Numbered from the stretch's first letter, positions 27,501-35,685 are shown. The stretch is 64,000 nt of DNA from Algoriphagus terrigena DSM 22685 (GCF_000429445.1 NZ_AUBW01000008.1:62001-126000); one strand, 5' to 3'. The notes: generated from the letters alone by a model not told the origin. Translations and numbers: made by a program.

Positions 27501-29674
27501 GATATTTTGCCATTCCTTGGAGGAAGCCTGCGCTGGAGATGGAGCAATATTGGCAGACTGCATACGAAGCCGCACTGGAGGTTGGTGATCAGTTTCATGC
27601 GAGCTGTGCGGCCTGCGCCACGATCCAAAGTCATTTCATGCGGGGTGTGCCTTTCGCCGCAATCTCGGAGTCAAGCCGAGCTTACCTTGATTTTCTGAAG
27701 AGAATCCAGCTGGAGGAGGGGATTTTGACCATCGCTTCGGTCGGTCAGTCCATCAAGAATCTCCAGGGAAAAACGGACAGCAAGGTCTCTTTCTCAGATG
27801 GAAGTTTTGAAGAGAAAAGCTACGTAGAGAGTCTTGGGGGCTTTAGTTCCAGACATTTTGCGCATTTCTATTTTATCAACAAGATGCAGACGCTGTATCT
27901 CTGGGAGGAATATCAGGAGGCTTACCAAGTCTCGCTGACTTCAGACGCGTACCTGAGCGACTCCCCGGGGATGTTGCATACCGCGGAGCACTTTTTCTAC
28001 AAAGGACTCATCTTGGCAGCGCTGATCCCGTCTACACCCGGTGTGGATAAGTTCAAAATGAAGCGGAAACTGAAGGGGATCGTCCAGAGGTTCTATAAAT
28101 ACACGACGCATTGTCCAAGCAATTTTGAACACAAATATTACGTGCTCAAAGGGGAGCTGGCGAAGGTAAACGGCGATATGGCCGGAGCTCAAAAAAACTA
28201 TTATTGGGCTTTGGAAGCTGCTGAAGCCTATGAATACCTGCAGATCCAGGCTTTGGCAAACCGAAAACTGTATGAGGTGCTTTTTGCCCTCGGCAACAAA
28301 AAGGTGGCAGCTATCCACCTCAGCGATGCGGAGTATCTGTACGATCTACTCGGCGCGACGGGAATTGCTGACCTCATGATGTCCAAGAGAAACTCAAGTA
28401 ATTTCTCGCAAAAAGAAGTCAAGTTTGGACATCGTGTGGACGATCGCGGCAAGATCCAGCGCGACTTATCCACACAGGATTTGGATCTCCGCTCGGTTAT
28501 GAAATCCTCCGAAGCGATCTCCAAGGAGATTAGACTGAAGGATCTGCTAAAGATCCTGATGAAGATCATCATCGAAAATGCCGGAGCCCAGCGTATGGTC
28601 TTGCTGCTGAAAAGTGAACAAGGTCTGCTCGTCCAGTCTGAGTCTTGCACCAAATATCCCGAGCCCAAGCTGTTTGAAAATCTGGCCCTGAAGGATTATT
28701 CGGAGATAGCCAAAGAGCTGGTTTCTTTTGTTGCGAAAAACAGGGAAAATATCCTCCTCGATAACGCCACAAAGGACCATCGATTCGCAAAAGATCCCTA
28801 CATCCAAAAGGAACAACTGAAGTCCATCCTGTGTGTGCCGTTGGTCAAGCAGGGAGAGGTCACGGGGATTATATATCTGGAAAATAACCTGATCGAGGGA
28901 GCTTTTACCAAGGAGCGGCTAGACCTGATCAACATCCTTTCCAGTCAAATGGCGATCTCACTTGAGAATGCGCTTTTGTACGAAAATATGGAGGAGAAAA
29001 TCATCCTTCGAACCAAGCAGCTCAACGCGGAAAAAGAGAAATCAGACGAATTGCTGCTGAATATTTTGCCTCCGGAAGTCGCTTCGGAACTGAAAAATCA
29101 CGGCAGATCCAAGGCCAGACACTTCGAAAACGTGAGTGTCATGTTTACCGATATTGTCAATTTTTCGAGCGTCAGCGAGCAGCTGTCCGCAGAGGATTTG
29201 GTGGCCGAGTTGAATTACTTCTACTGCGAGTTTGACCGGATCGCTGAGAAATACGGAGTAGAAAAAATCAAGACCATTGGTGATAGCTACATGTGCGCCG
29301 GCGGGTTGAATCTGGCCAAGGACTTCAATGTTTCGGACATTGTATTGGCTGCTTTTGAGATCAACGAGTTTATCCAAACCAACAGGAAAGAGAAGGAGGG
29401 GTCGGGAAAACCAACCATCAACATGCGTATCGGAATCCATACAGGGCCGGTGATCGCGGGGATCGTGGGGATCAAAAAGTTCGCCTACGACATCTGGGGG
29501 GACACTGTAAACATTGCCTCGAGGATGGAAACGACCGGTGAGGCGGGGAAAATCAACATCAGCGGACATACTTACCAGTTGATAAAAGACAAGTTTGATT
29601 GCACCCCGCGGGGCAAGATCGAGGTCAAAAACAAGGGTCAGGTAGAGATGTATTTTGTCGAGCGTGAAATTTGA
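24560..29674 (+). CDS. Pseudokinase-AAA ATPase-GAF-adenylyl cyclase fusion
   Basis: A 1704-residue multi-domain signalling protein with no signal peptide. Residues 1-270 are a Ser/Thr kinase fold, but the ATP-binding Lys is Q35 (VTIQTF), the catalytic HRD is H125-K-N127 and the DFG is GFE (VKVWGFEFA), so it should be a pseudokinase. Residues about 295-600 are an AAA_16-type ATPase with Walker A G326-YSGVGKSS-334 and Walker B CIFLDDLQWLD. A long helical, TPR-like region follows. A GAF domain (about 1325-1480) precedes a helix and the class III cyclase domain (about 1520-1700). The cyclase has metal ligands D1531 and D1575, specificity residues K1571 and D1644 (adenylyl-type), and N1651/R1655. 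It therefore probably makes cAMP in response to unknown signals. Related proteins usually end in a histidine kinase. Confidence 0.88.
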   Translation: MPDLRYRISDKVRESSRYIVYKASRLRDAKPVTIQTFRSAYPTFRDVNHMKQEYSILSKLSHPNIIQPISLENLENLPVLVIEDAAGVPLSHYLKKGQMDLLLLLKIAIGITKAVHYLHSKKIIHKNLNPENILVNSNGEVKVWGFEFAIERGRDLNYSNVGEALELGLHYISPEQTGRMNRPTDHRTDLYSIGAICYEMITGRPVFPLEDPVELIHAHLALLPESPGKLRAGLPAVLKNIVLKLLKKHTEERYQSCSGLLHDLEQCLYQLLSFNQIDDFELATQDHLDQFQISSKIYGRDPELAEMKKIFHRIQDQKAELVLVSGYSGVGKSSFVREFQKHINLEGGFFVAGKFEQYRKNPPLSSLLLALNDLISQILMRSEEQRDYWRSIALQALGNSGQLIIEIMPDLELLIGPQPEVPVLPMTESKNRFNQVFNNFIRAFAREDHPMCIFLDDLQWLDTTTRRWLESTLEDPGLKHLMVICAYRENEVSPSHPLMLMLDRLKSNDVITTQIDLKPLDQTSVAQIVADSLSISLEQSADLAEIVFRKTLGNPFFIRQCLLTLYESGVIHLSTATQNWTYSAAKAREVKISDNVIDLMAELFYRLPTEVQATLKYAACVGNVFSIEILSGLVDISEAELDMQLKLAEKLCIIENLNSKERSGEGDYGFQHDKIQQAALAMLPDEEKRRVRLAIAKSFLSKLENIEHSDHIYTVTDHFNFAQQLISDRQLLDRMVSLNIAATIRANHANAYESALTYIKTAMDLVEEHKLEVPKEILRDLNLHRAESEHLSGNNESVEAFFDQALFHTDDVLSKAKVTIRKIQFFNNVRNFEAAYRACREVTSELGITIPASFSPPALLAEFVKYKVMMGKRDVDQLIDLPEMQDEKLKTAVLLMAAAGQSAFQIRPELCVLLCAIIVNSCLKHGNTAGAFVGYLGFGPVFHSGILGFRTTGYKFGQLILALVEKFHDFGGRAEAYFVTGYFAIPWRKPALEMEQYWQTAYEAALEVGDQFHASCAACATIQSHFMRGVPFAAISESSRAYLDFLKRIQLEEGILTIASVGQSIKNLQGKTDSKVSFSDGSFEEKSYVESLGGFSSRHFAHFYFINKMQTLYLWEEYQEAYQVSLTSDAYLSDSPGMLHTAEHFFYKGLILAALIPSTPGVDKFKMKRKLKGIVQRFYKYTTHCPSNFEHKYYVLKGELAKVNGDMAGAQKNYYWALEAAEAYEYLQIQALANRKLYEVLFALGNKKVAAIHLSDAEYLYDLLGATGIADLMMSKRNSSNFSQKEVKFGHRVDDRGKIQRDLSTQDLDLRSVMKSSEAISKEIRLKDLLKILMKIIIENAGAQRMVLLLKSEQGLLVQSESCTKYPEPKLFENLALKDYSEIAKELVSFVAKNRENILLDNATKDHRFAKDPYIQKEQLKSILCVPLVKQGEVTGIIYLENNLIEGAFTKERLDLINILSSQMAISLENALLYENMEEKIILRTKQLNAEKEKSDELLLNILPPEVASELKNHGRSKARHFENVSVMFTDIVNFSSVSEQLSAEDLVAELNYFYCEFDRIAEKYGVEKIKTIGDSYMCAGGLNLAKDFNVSDIVLAAFEINEFIQTNRKEKEGSGKPTINMRIGIHTGPVIAGIVGIKKFAYDIWGDTVNIASRMETTGEAGKINISGHTYQLIKDKFDCTPRGKIEVKNKGQVEMYFVEREI

Positions 29675-29740
29675 CCCAGCCATTTGAGTGGGCGGAGTCA
29701 TCTGAATATCTATTGATTATCCAAATAATTCCAAACACTT

Positions 29741-31540
29741 ATGAGCTATCTAAGCTATCCCCGAATCAATTTTTACGGCAGGTTTTTCACAGACCCATCT
29801 ACGGTCAACAACGACCCGACCCACTACAATGTAACTGACGCGCCGCCCTCGCCCTGGCAAAATCCGGATGGCTTGCACCAGTTTAAGCTGGTGGATTGCA
29901 CGGTGGTGTCGACGATCGGGCAAAGTGGAGAGGTGTCAGACCCCTTGGTTAATCTTCCATTTGTCACGACTGACTTGCCATCTCCGGCAAAAATCGCCGA
30001 CCTCGACGTCTATCAGCAAGGCGTTCCGACGATCTACGGGATGCAGGTTAGCATTCCGATTTCGACTGGAGTCAGTCTGACGGGTATCGTCGATCCGGCG
30101 GTGTTGAACCAGATCTGGTGGCTGGCAGTGTTGGCGACACGGAGCTGGGAGGACGCGGATTACAACATGGACAGCTTTGGCGGAGATATGAATGCCTGCG
30201 GGTCATATCAGTCGGTCATCCGAGTGCCTCAAGCGAGCTGGCCTGCTGATTCTGTTTCTCCCGTTTTGGCTTTGTTGAAAAGCCGAACCACCTTGGAAGA
30301 TGGCTTTTATCTCATATCGATGCGGTTTGTCGTGGATGGCTATCGCAATGTCCCGGAAGACCGCAACTATCAGACTGGGAGAATCACGGGTTCCCTGGGG
30401 CCGGTCATTGGCACAGAACCGAGATACAACGCCGGCGCAAGATGGCTTTCCGGAAGACTTCAGGACAAAACCGATCCCTGGAACTGGCCGATGTTTAACA
30501 ACGTCCAGCTGGTAGTGGATCAGGCCAGAAAGCTCCTGATCATTGACTTGGCAAATGGGATTTGCCGACAGACCGCCGGAGGGGCTCCGGTAGATTTGGG
30601 AGTGCTTACCGCCTGGATGTTTCCCGCCAATCAAGAACCAGTCTCGCTGGGCGCCATTGATTATTCGGAGTTTTGCTACAACCTCTACTCCCACATCGTG
30701 GAGATTCCACTGACGGATGCACAGCTCGCGCAGGCGATGGTTTCTCCCATCAACCTGAAGATGTCAAGGACGGATATTGGACCGAGTTTGCTTTTCAGAG
30801 AGGATAGTACGCAGACCAACATCGAAGTGGAGGTCAGACCTATCCGGATGGCTGGAACTCCCGGTACAACCGCTACCACTCAGGTCTATGTGAGCAATCT
30901 CTGTAAACCCATGGCCGGTAAACAGCTTCAGCTGGAAATCATAAGCGTGCACGGAGATACTCCGGGAGCGACCGTTCCGCCAAACAATCCAGGCAATACT
31001 CTCCAAGCAGACCATGCAATCAAAGCAACCATCTCTCCGACGGATGCCAACGGCTATGCGACCGTGACCATCACGGTGCTGAATGATCCGGGGTTCAGAA
31101 CTCCCCTGCTGGATGGACAGCTCTACTTCATCAATATCATCGAACCAGACGTTCCCATTCCGAGGTCAATTTCGCAGAGCTCCATGATCTCTTGCTTGGC
31201 TTGGTCGGATTATAAGGTAAATGAAAATCCTACATGGGATGAAATCCAAGACTTGTTTGCTGGATTCGTGAAGCTTTTTCCCGGTATGACCAAGAAGATC
31301 AACCTGAGCGATTTTCCTTCCTTCCAGACTTTTGCGCTCAATCCGCCGTGGGTCGCCTATGGCGCGCAGCCAGGTCCATTGGGTATAGATCGGGGAGCCA
31401 TCGGCTTTTACATGAGCCGGGATATCACGGATCCGAGATACATGCCAGTGACTCGGGATATGTCTCCGGCCCGTGTCCTGACGATCTTTTATTACATCTT
31501 AAATCTGATCAATACACCTATTGTCCCTCCCAATTCATGA
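29741..31540 (+). CDS. Unknown protein with VioB-like N-terminus
   Basis: A 599-residue protein without signal peptide or membrane segments. I do not recognise a characterised full-length match. Its opening, SYPRINFYGRFFTDPSTVNND, closely recalls from memory the start of VioB, the iminophenylpyruvate dimer synthase of violacein biosynthesis, whose N-terminal half has the same P-R-x-x-F-x-G...P-T-x-N-x-D pattern. The ferritin-like half of VioB is absent. Residues about 380-470 (KAT ISPTDANGYATVTITV) look like an Ig-like beta domain, and the C-terminus (GFYMSRDITDPRYMPVTRDM) is helical. The gene ends in ATGA, overlapping the next start by 4 nt, so the two are coupled; it begins 66 nt after the cyclase gene. 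Confidence 0.55.
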   Translation: MSYLSYPRINFYGRFFTDPSTVNNDPTHYNVTDAPPSPWQNPDGLHQFKLVDCTVVSTIGQSGEVSDPLVNLPFVTTDLPSPAKIADLDVYQQGVPTIYGMQVSIPISTGVSLTGIVDPAVLNQIWWLAVLATRSWEDADYNMDSFGGDMNACGSYQSVIRVPQASWPADSVSPVLALLKSRTTLEDGFYLISMRFVVDGYRNVPEDRNYQTGRITGSLGPVIGTEPRYNAGARWLSGRLQDKTDPWNWPMFNNVQLVVDQARKLLIIDLANGICRQTAGGAPVDLGVLTAWMFPANQEPVSLGAIDYSEFCYNLYSHIVEIPLTDAQLAQAMVSPINLKMSRTDIGPSLLFREDSTQTNIEVEVRPIRMAGTPGTTATTQVYVSNLCKPMAGKQLQLEIISVHGDTPGATVPPNNPGNTLQADHAIKATISPTDANGYATVTITVLNDPGFRTPLLDGQLYFINIIEPDVPIPRSISQSSMISCLAWSDYKVNENPTWDEIQDLFAGFVKLFPGMTKKINLSDFPSFQTFALNPPWVAYGAQPGPLGIDRGAIGFYMSRDITDPRYMPVTRDMSPARVLTIFYYILNLINTPIVPPNS

Positions 31541-33096
31541 AAAAGTCTCTGAGATTATTCCTTCTAGTTGGGCTTGGAGCGATCGTAGCTTCGAGCTGCT
31601 CACCGGATAAAACGTCCTCAAACGAGGCGTCTCCCGAAGAATTGGTTTCCCAAGTTGTCTTGGACACCAATGCGATTGCCAACGCGCTGCCTTTTACCAT
31701 TGAATTTGAGGAGCAAGCTTTCAGTGGAAAACCTCAGCTTCCGAAGCTTCAGTCCTACGCTGCTGCGGTGACAGCGGCTGGAGAATTGTTCATTGCCGGA
31801 GGTAGAAGACAAGGCTTGCATACTTTCAGTGGTGCTCCGGCCAACAATTTTGTCAAAGACAGCGCGAACAATTTCCTCTTCATCATCGATCCGGTGGCTG
31901 GAGACCAGTGGTCTTTTGATGTCAAGCAACTCAGCGATGACTTTTCCGCTCCATTGCAATCGACCAATCTCCAGGCCTATCATGACGAAGCGTCTGACTT
32001 CATGTACTTGATCGGTGGCTACGGCTGGAAGGCAGACGGATCTGACATGACGACCTTTGGCACCGTGATCCAGTTCAAGCTGGAAGATATGGCAAACGCG
32101 ATCAAAAGCGGAGCCTCGGCCCAGACCGTTCAGGCGCTGATGAAGATCGGTAAGGATGATCGGTTGGCAATCACAGGCGGGGATCTGATCTTTTTGAACG
32201 GAAGCTTTTACCTCGTTTTTGGGCAAAAGTTTGACGGGCAATACCGGGCGTTTGGAGGTTCAGATTTTACCCAGGAGTATTCCAATCAGTACCGAACCTT
32301 TCGTCTCGATCCGCAAACTCTAAAGATCACAGTCTACGGAGCCAGCACCAACTCAGGGAGCGACCAGCCTTTTCACCGGAGAGATGGAAATATCCTCGAA
32401 AGTATCGATCCATTAACGGGTACTCCAAATATCACGGCACTTGGAGGAGTCTTCAAACCGGGGATTATCGGTGCGTATGATTATCCAATCTACATCTCCG
32501 GGCCGGGAACTGTCAGCATGGATTCCACGGTTCATCAGCGATTTAGCCAATACGAGTGCCCGGTTATCACCATCTATCAGGCATCTGCTCAGGATACTTC
32601 GGTGTATCACACATTGTTTGGCGGGATCAGCTCCTACTACTATAATCAGACTCCCGGCCAGAAGGCCGCCTTTGACACGGTCACCGCGCAGGGAAGAAAT
32701 GACGGTTTTCCTTTCATCTCGGACGTGAGTACCTTCCAGCACTCCGCTGACGGGTCTTACCACGAATACATCTTACCAGATCCGATTGTAAACAACCGAT
32801 TGTTGGGATCTAGTATTCCTTTTATAGAAAATCCCGCTCTGGTATCCGAAGGCTTGGCTTTTGCCAATGGCGTCCTCCAGCTCGATAAATTTCCTGCGGG
32901 AAAGAAGATCCTCGTTGGATATATCTATGGTGGAATCGAAGCGGAGTTTCCACTTCCCCTGGAGCCCAACCACGGCACTTTCGTCTCGAACTCGCTCTTT
33001 GCGGTCTATGTGACCAATACGCCATCGGCGGCGATTCCTGCGGATTTTGCCAAGAAAGCAAGAGATGGTGCGCCTTTGACCCATTTTCCACGATAA
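31537..33096 (+). CDS. Kelch-like beta-propeller lipoprotein
   Basis: A 519-residue exported protein with signal and lipobox-like ASSC (Cys21). Repeated kelch-style blades can be seen: SYAAAVTAAGELFIAGGRRQ, FMYLIGGYGW, GDLIFLNGSFYLVFGQKFDG, PVITIYQASA and YHTLFGGISSYYYN, each with the G-G and aromatic pattern. No catalytic motif of galactose oxidase is evident. It is probably displayed at the outer membrane or periplasmic face as a binding protein. The ATG overlaps the previous stop by 4 nt (ATGA), so it is made together with the VioB-like protein. The reading frame extends further upstream inside the previous gene, but the ATG at 31537 gives a signal peptide and is clearly preferred. Function is unknown. 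Confidence 0.75.
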   Translation: MKKSLRLFLLVGLGAIVASSCSPDKTSSNEASPEELVSQVVLDTNAIANALPFTIEFEEQAFSGKPQLPKLQSYAAAVTAAGELFIAGGRRQGLHTFSGAPANNFVKDSANNFLFIIDPVAGDQWSFDVKQLSDDFSAPLQSTNLQAYHDEASDFMYLIGGYGWKADGSDMTTFGTVIQFKLEDMANAIKSGASAQTVQALMKIGKDDRLAITGGDLIFLNGSFYLVFGQKFDGQYRAFGGSDFTQEYSNQYRTFRLDPQTLKITVYGASTNSGSDQPFHRRDGNILESIDPLTGTPNITALGGVFKPGIIGAYDYPIYISGPGTVSMDSTVHQRFSQYECPVITIYQASAQDTSVYHTLFGGISSYYYNQTPGQKAAFDTVTAQGRNDGFPFISDVSTFQHSADGSYHEYILPDPIVNNRLLGSSIPFIENPALVSEGLAFANGVLQLDKFPAGKKILVGYIYGGIEAEFPLPLEPNHGTFVSNSLFAVYVTNTPSAAIPADFAKKARDGAPLTHFPR

Positions 33097-33101
33097 TTTT
33101 T

Positions 33102-33129
33102 CCTGGCGGATTTCCAGAATTCCGCCAGG
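33102..33129 (+). terminator. Hairpin after the kelch-like lipoprotein gene
   Basis: CCTGGCGGA and TCCGCCAGG form a perfect 9-bp stem with a 10-nt loop, 5 nt after the stop. It is followed by CTTCTTTGCC, only partly T-rich, so termination strength is uncertain. Confidence 0.65.
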
Positions 33130-33159
33130 CTTCTTTGCCTCTTCACGGACGCCGATTAG

Positions 33160-33336
33160 TTTAACCCGAAATATGCATTAGCAATTCTGCTATGGGCTGG
33201 AATTGCTTCAAAATCAGCCACTAAGTCGCTGTTTTCGACTTCACCATAGCGGTGCTATGCCTCAGTCTCCAAACAGCCTGATTTTCTTGCAATTTCAGCC
33301 CTCATAACGAAACCTAATGCATAGTCCGGGTTTAAA
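33160..33336. repeat. Near-palindromic element with inner hairpins before pnuC
   Basis: The ends are inverse copies: TTTAACCCG...TATGCATTAG (33160-33181) against CTAATGCATA...CCGGGTTTAAA (33314-33336). Inside, GGGCTGGAATTGC...AAAATCAGCC (33194-33219) pairs with CAGCCTGATTTT...GCAATTTCAGCCC (33274-33301). The centre has two small hairpins, AAGTCG/CGACTT (33223-33241) and CATAGC/GCTATG (33245-33259). An additional 8-bp pair, ATAACGAA (33304-33311) and TTCGTTAT (33339-33346), reaches to 8 nt before the pnuC start and encloses the right outer arm. It could be a miniature inverted-repeat element or a structured leader RNA. Confidence 0.8.
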
Positions 33337-33354
33337 AATTCGTTATTTCGGGGC

Positions 33355-33972
33355 ATGGATTTCCAGTTTCTCCTAGATGGATTTGCCGAGGGCCTTCAAA
33401 ACATGACCTGGCTGGAGGCTTTTGCGGTATTTTTTGGAATCGCTTCGGTATTCTATTCCATGAGGGAGCATATCTGGGTGTACCCGACGGGCATTATCTC
33501 CACCTCGATTTATGTCTGGATCTGCTTTGAGTACAAGCTCTATGCAGACATGGGCATCAATGCCTATTATTTTGGCATGTCAATCTACGGTTGGTATGTC
33601 TGGACGCATCCTAAGGAGAACGAAACCGTCCTTCCGGTCACTTGGCTGAACGGTCAAGGCTGGCTAGGGTCAGTCGCCTTGTTTTTCATTTCTTACCCGC
33701 TGCTTGCCTACTTGTTGGACAATTTCACCGACAGCGATGTGCCGTATTGGGACTCTTTTACGACGGCTTCGGCTTTTGTTGGGATGTGGCTGATGGCCAA
33801 AAAGAAGGTGGAAAACTGGTACTTTTGGCTGCTGACGGACTTGGTATCTATTCCGCTTTACTTTTACAAGGACTTGGTGCTGACGTCTTTCCAATACCTG
33901 GTTTTTACAGTTCTGGCCGCGATGGGACTTGTAGCTTGGATCAAATCTGCCAAAACGTATGCAAAAGCCTAA
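33355..33972 (+). CDS. pnuC: Nicotinamide riboside transporter PnuC
   Basis: A 205-residue membrane protein with about seven hydrophobic helices. The family's substrate-binding region is visible in WVYPTGIISTSIYVWICFEY and the repeated W/Y-rich helices (YGWYVWTHP, ENWYFWLLTDLVSIPLYFYK). PnuC moves nicotinamide riboside across the inner membrane by facilitated diffusion. It overlaps by 14 nt the next gene, a predicted ribosylnicotinamide kinase, which would trap the substrate by phosphorylation; this pairing supports NR rather than thiamine as substrate. The start ATG at 33355 follows GGGG closely. The structured element directly upstream may control it. Confidence 0.93.
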   Translation: MDFQFLLDGFAEGLQNMTWLEAFAVFFGIASVFYSMREHIWVYPTGIISTSIYVWICFEYKLYADMGINAYYFGMSIYGWYVWTHPKENETVLPVTWLNGQGWLGSVALFFISYPLLAYLLDNFTDSDVPYWDSFTTASAFVGMWLMAKKKVENWYFWLLTDLVSIPLYFYKDLVLTSFQYLVFTVLAAMGLVAWIKSAKTYAKA

Positions 33973-34489
33973 ACGCATCCTGATCTTGGGACCCGAGTCG
34001 ACGGGGAAAAGTACCTTGGCCGAAGACTTGGCCAGCCATTTTGGCGAGCCCTGGGTTCCCGAATTTGCCCGGGAGTATTTGGAGAAAATCAATCGTCCGT
34101 ATCGCTACGAAGACCTTTTGGAAATAGGAAAAGGTCAAGTCAAAGCCGAAGATGAACTCGCCGAAACTGCGGAAAAATTCCTTTTTGTCGATACGGATCT
34201 GAGAGTTATCCACATTTGGTCAGAACATCGTTTTGGGAACACTGATCCCTGGGTGATGGATCAAATTGAAAAGAGAAAATACGATCTGATTCTGCTGACC
34301 GACACGGATCTGCCTTGGACTCCCGATCCACAACGAGAATATCCGGAGCTGGAGATGAGGCAGTATTTTTTTGATAAATATCTGCAGCTGGCTCAGGAGA
34401 GCGGTTTTCCGTTTCTGGTTGTTTCTGGAGATCGGAGAAAACGATTGAAGACAGCAACTGATACTATGGAGAAACTTTTCCTTTATTGA
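33959..34489 (+). CDS. NadR-type ribosylnicotinamide kinase
   Basis: A 176-residue P-loop kinase corresponding to the C-terminal domain of NadR. Walker A is GPESTGKST (residues 11-19), and the conserved EFAREYL, FVDTDL and LTDTDLPWTPDPQRE motifs of NadR kinases follow. It should phosphorylate nicotinamide riboside to NMN. The helix-turn-helix and the nucleotide adenylyltransferase domains of enterobacterial NadR are absent, so NMN adenylylation must be done elsewhere. It starts inside the end of pnuC (14-nt overlap), giving a compact NR salvage operon. The last residues KLFLY are followed by 25 nt and then the converging beta-lactamase-like gene. Confidence 0.88.
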   Translation: MQKPKRILILGPESTGKSTLAEDLASHFGEPWVPEFAREYLEKINRPYRYEDLLEIGKGQVKAEDELAETAEKFLFVDTDLRVIHIWSEHRFGNTDPWVMDQIEKRKYDLILLTDTDLPWTPDPQREYPELEMRQYFFDKYLQLAQESGFPFLVVSGDRRKRLKTATDTMEKLFLY

Positions 34490-34514
34490 GGAATCTTTCA
34501 ATTTTTCAATACCA

Positions 34515-35594
34515 TCACCACTTCCTCAGCGAAAGTGTCGCCGCTTCGACGAGCTTCATTTGATCGGGATGATAGTTGTTGTTGAGGACGATGATGGTTT
34601 TGTTTTCTTCGATAAATCGGACGATGATCGTCTTATAGCCAGGATTGTCGCCAGTGTGCATAACCATCTTTCCGAAGGGACTTTTCGGCTCGACTTCCCA
34701 ACCAAAGCCGTAATAGCTCCTTGTGCCGTCGTTGAGCACATAGGGAGAGAAGGCTTGTTCCAGCGTCTCCTTGCTCACCAGTTTTTTGGTATAGAGCGCC
34801 TGATCCCATTTCAGCAAATCTTCGACATTACTGCTCACCCTTCCAGGACCTTTGCGGTTGCCAAGCCAGACGGTGTAGTCCGATTCGTGAAATTTGTTTG
34901 CGTTTACATAGTTTTCGAGGCTGTCCTGGAGGTGGCCTGCGGCAAAGTTTATGACGCCAACCTTCTCGGCAAGACTTCTGATGTCGGTGGAGGTCATATC
35001 CAGGGGCTTAAAGATCCACTCCCGCGAAAGGGCTACAAAATCTTTTCCGGTGGCCTTCTCGGCGATGCTCGCCAGCAACACATAGCCCGTGTTGCTGTAT
35101 TGGTATTCTTCACCCGGCTCGAAAAGCTTTGGCGGAGCATACTTTCGCAGATACTCTAAGATCTCCGGATTGCCGGCCACCTTGGTTTTGTCCCAATACT
35201 CGTCCATGACCTCCTGATAGTCCGGCAAGCCGCTGGTATGTGTCAGCAGGTGGCGAATTGTAATTCCTTTGTAGGGAATGTCCAGGTACTTTTCCACCGG
35301 ATCGTCAAAATCCAACTTTCCCTTTTCCTCGCAGATCATGATCACCATAGCCGTAAACTCTTTGGAGAGCGATGCGAGCTCAAAGATGTCCCCGGTCTGG
35401 AGGGGGATGTTTTCCTCAAAAGTCCGTTTGCCCATGGCCTTTTCCATCAGGATTTCGCCGTCGGATGCGACCAAGACGACTCCTGAGAAGCCATTGCTTT
35501 CGGCCTGGACGAGGGCGGATTCGAGGATTCGCTGCTGACCCAGGCAGACGAACAACGGCAAAAGAAAGAGGATAGCAGCAGTTAAAAGTTTCAT
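34515..35594 (-). CDS. Serine beta-lactamase-like hydrolase
   Basis: A 359-residue exported protein of the class C beta-lactamase / DD-peptidase fold (beta-lactamase-related family). A signal peptide (MKLLTAAILFLLPLFVCLGQ) precedes the catalytic SxxK motif S-L-S-K in ELASLSKEF, and the second motif Y-S-N is in YQYSNTGYVLL. The third, H-x-G-like motif is MVMHTGDNPG. I use the ATG at 35594; the frame is open 24 codons further but lacks a signal there. Members act as esterases, peptidases or amidases; real lactamase activity cannot be claimed. It is last in the minus-strand run, 91 nt after the previous gene. Confidence 0.85.
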   Translation of the reverse strand: MKLLTAAILFLLPLFVCLGQQRILESALVQAESNGFSGVVLVASDGEILMEKAMGKRTFEENIPLQTGDIFELASLSKEFTAMVIMICEEKGKLDFDDPVEKYLDIPYKGITIRHLLTHTSGLPDYQEVMDEYWDKTKVAGNPEILEYLRKYAPPKLFEPGEEYQYSNTGYVLLASIAEKATGKDFVALSREWIFKPLDMTSTDIRSLAEKVGVINFAAGHLQDSLENYVNANKFHESDYTVWLGNRKGPGRVSSNVEDLLKWDQALYTKKLVSKETLEQAFSPYVLNDGTRSYYGFGWEVEPKSPFGKMVMHTGDNPGYKTIIVRFIEENKTIIVLNNNYHPDQMKLVEAATLSLRKW

Positions 35595-35685
35595 CTTGCA
35601 AGTGGAAGGTAGGCACTGAAAATACAAAATGCTTGTGGATAACTTTGCACCTGAGTATAAGATCACACCTTAAAAGGCCAAATAA

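Noticed and set aside
34515..35594. Annotation of this gene as an antibiotic-resistance beta-lactamase.
   Set aside because: The fold and SxxK/YxN motifs are shared by esterases and peptidases; nothing in the sequence or the context supports resistance.
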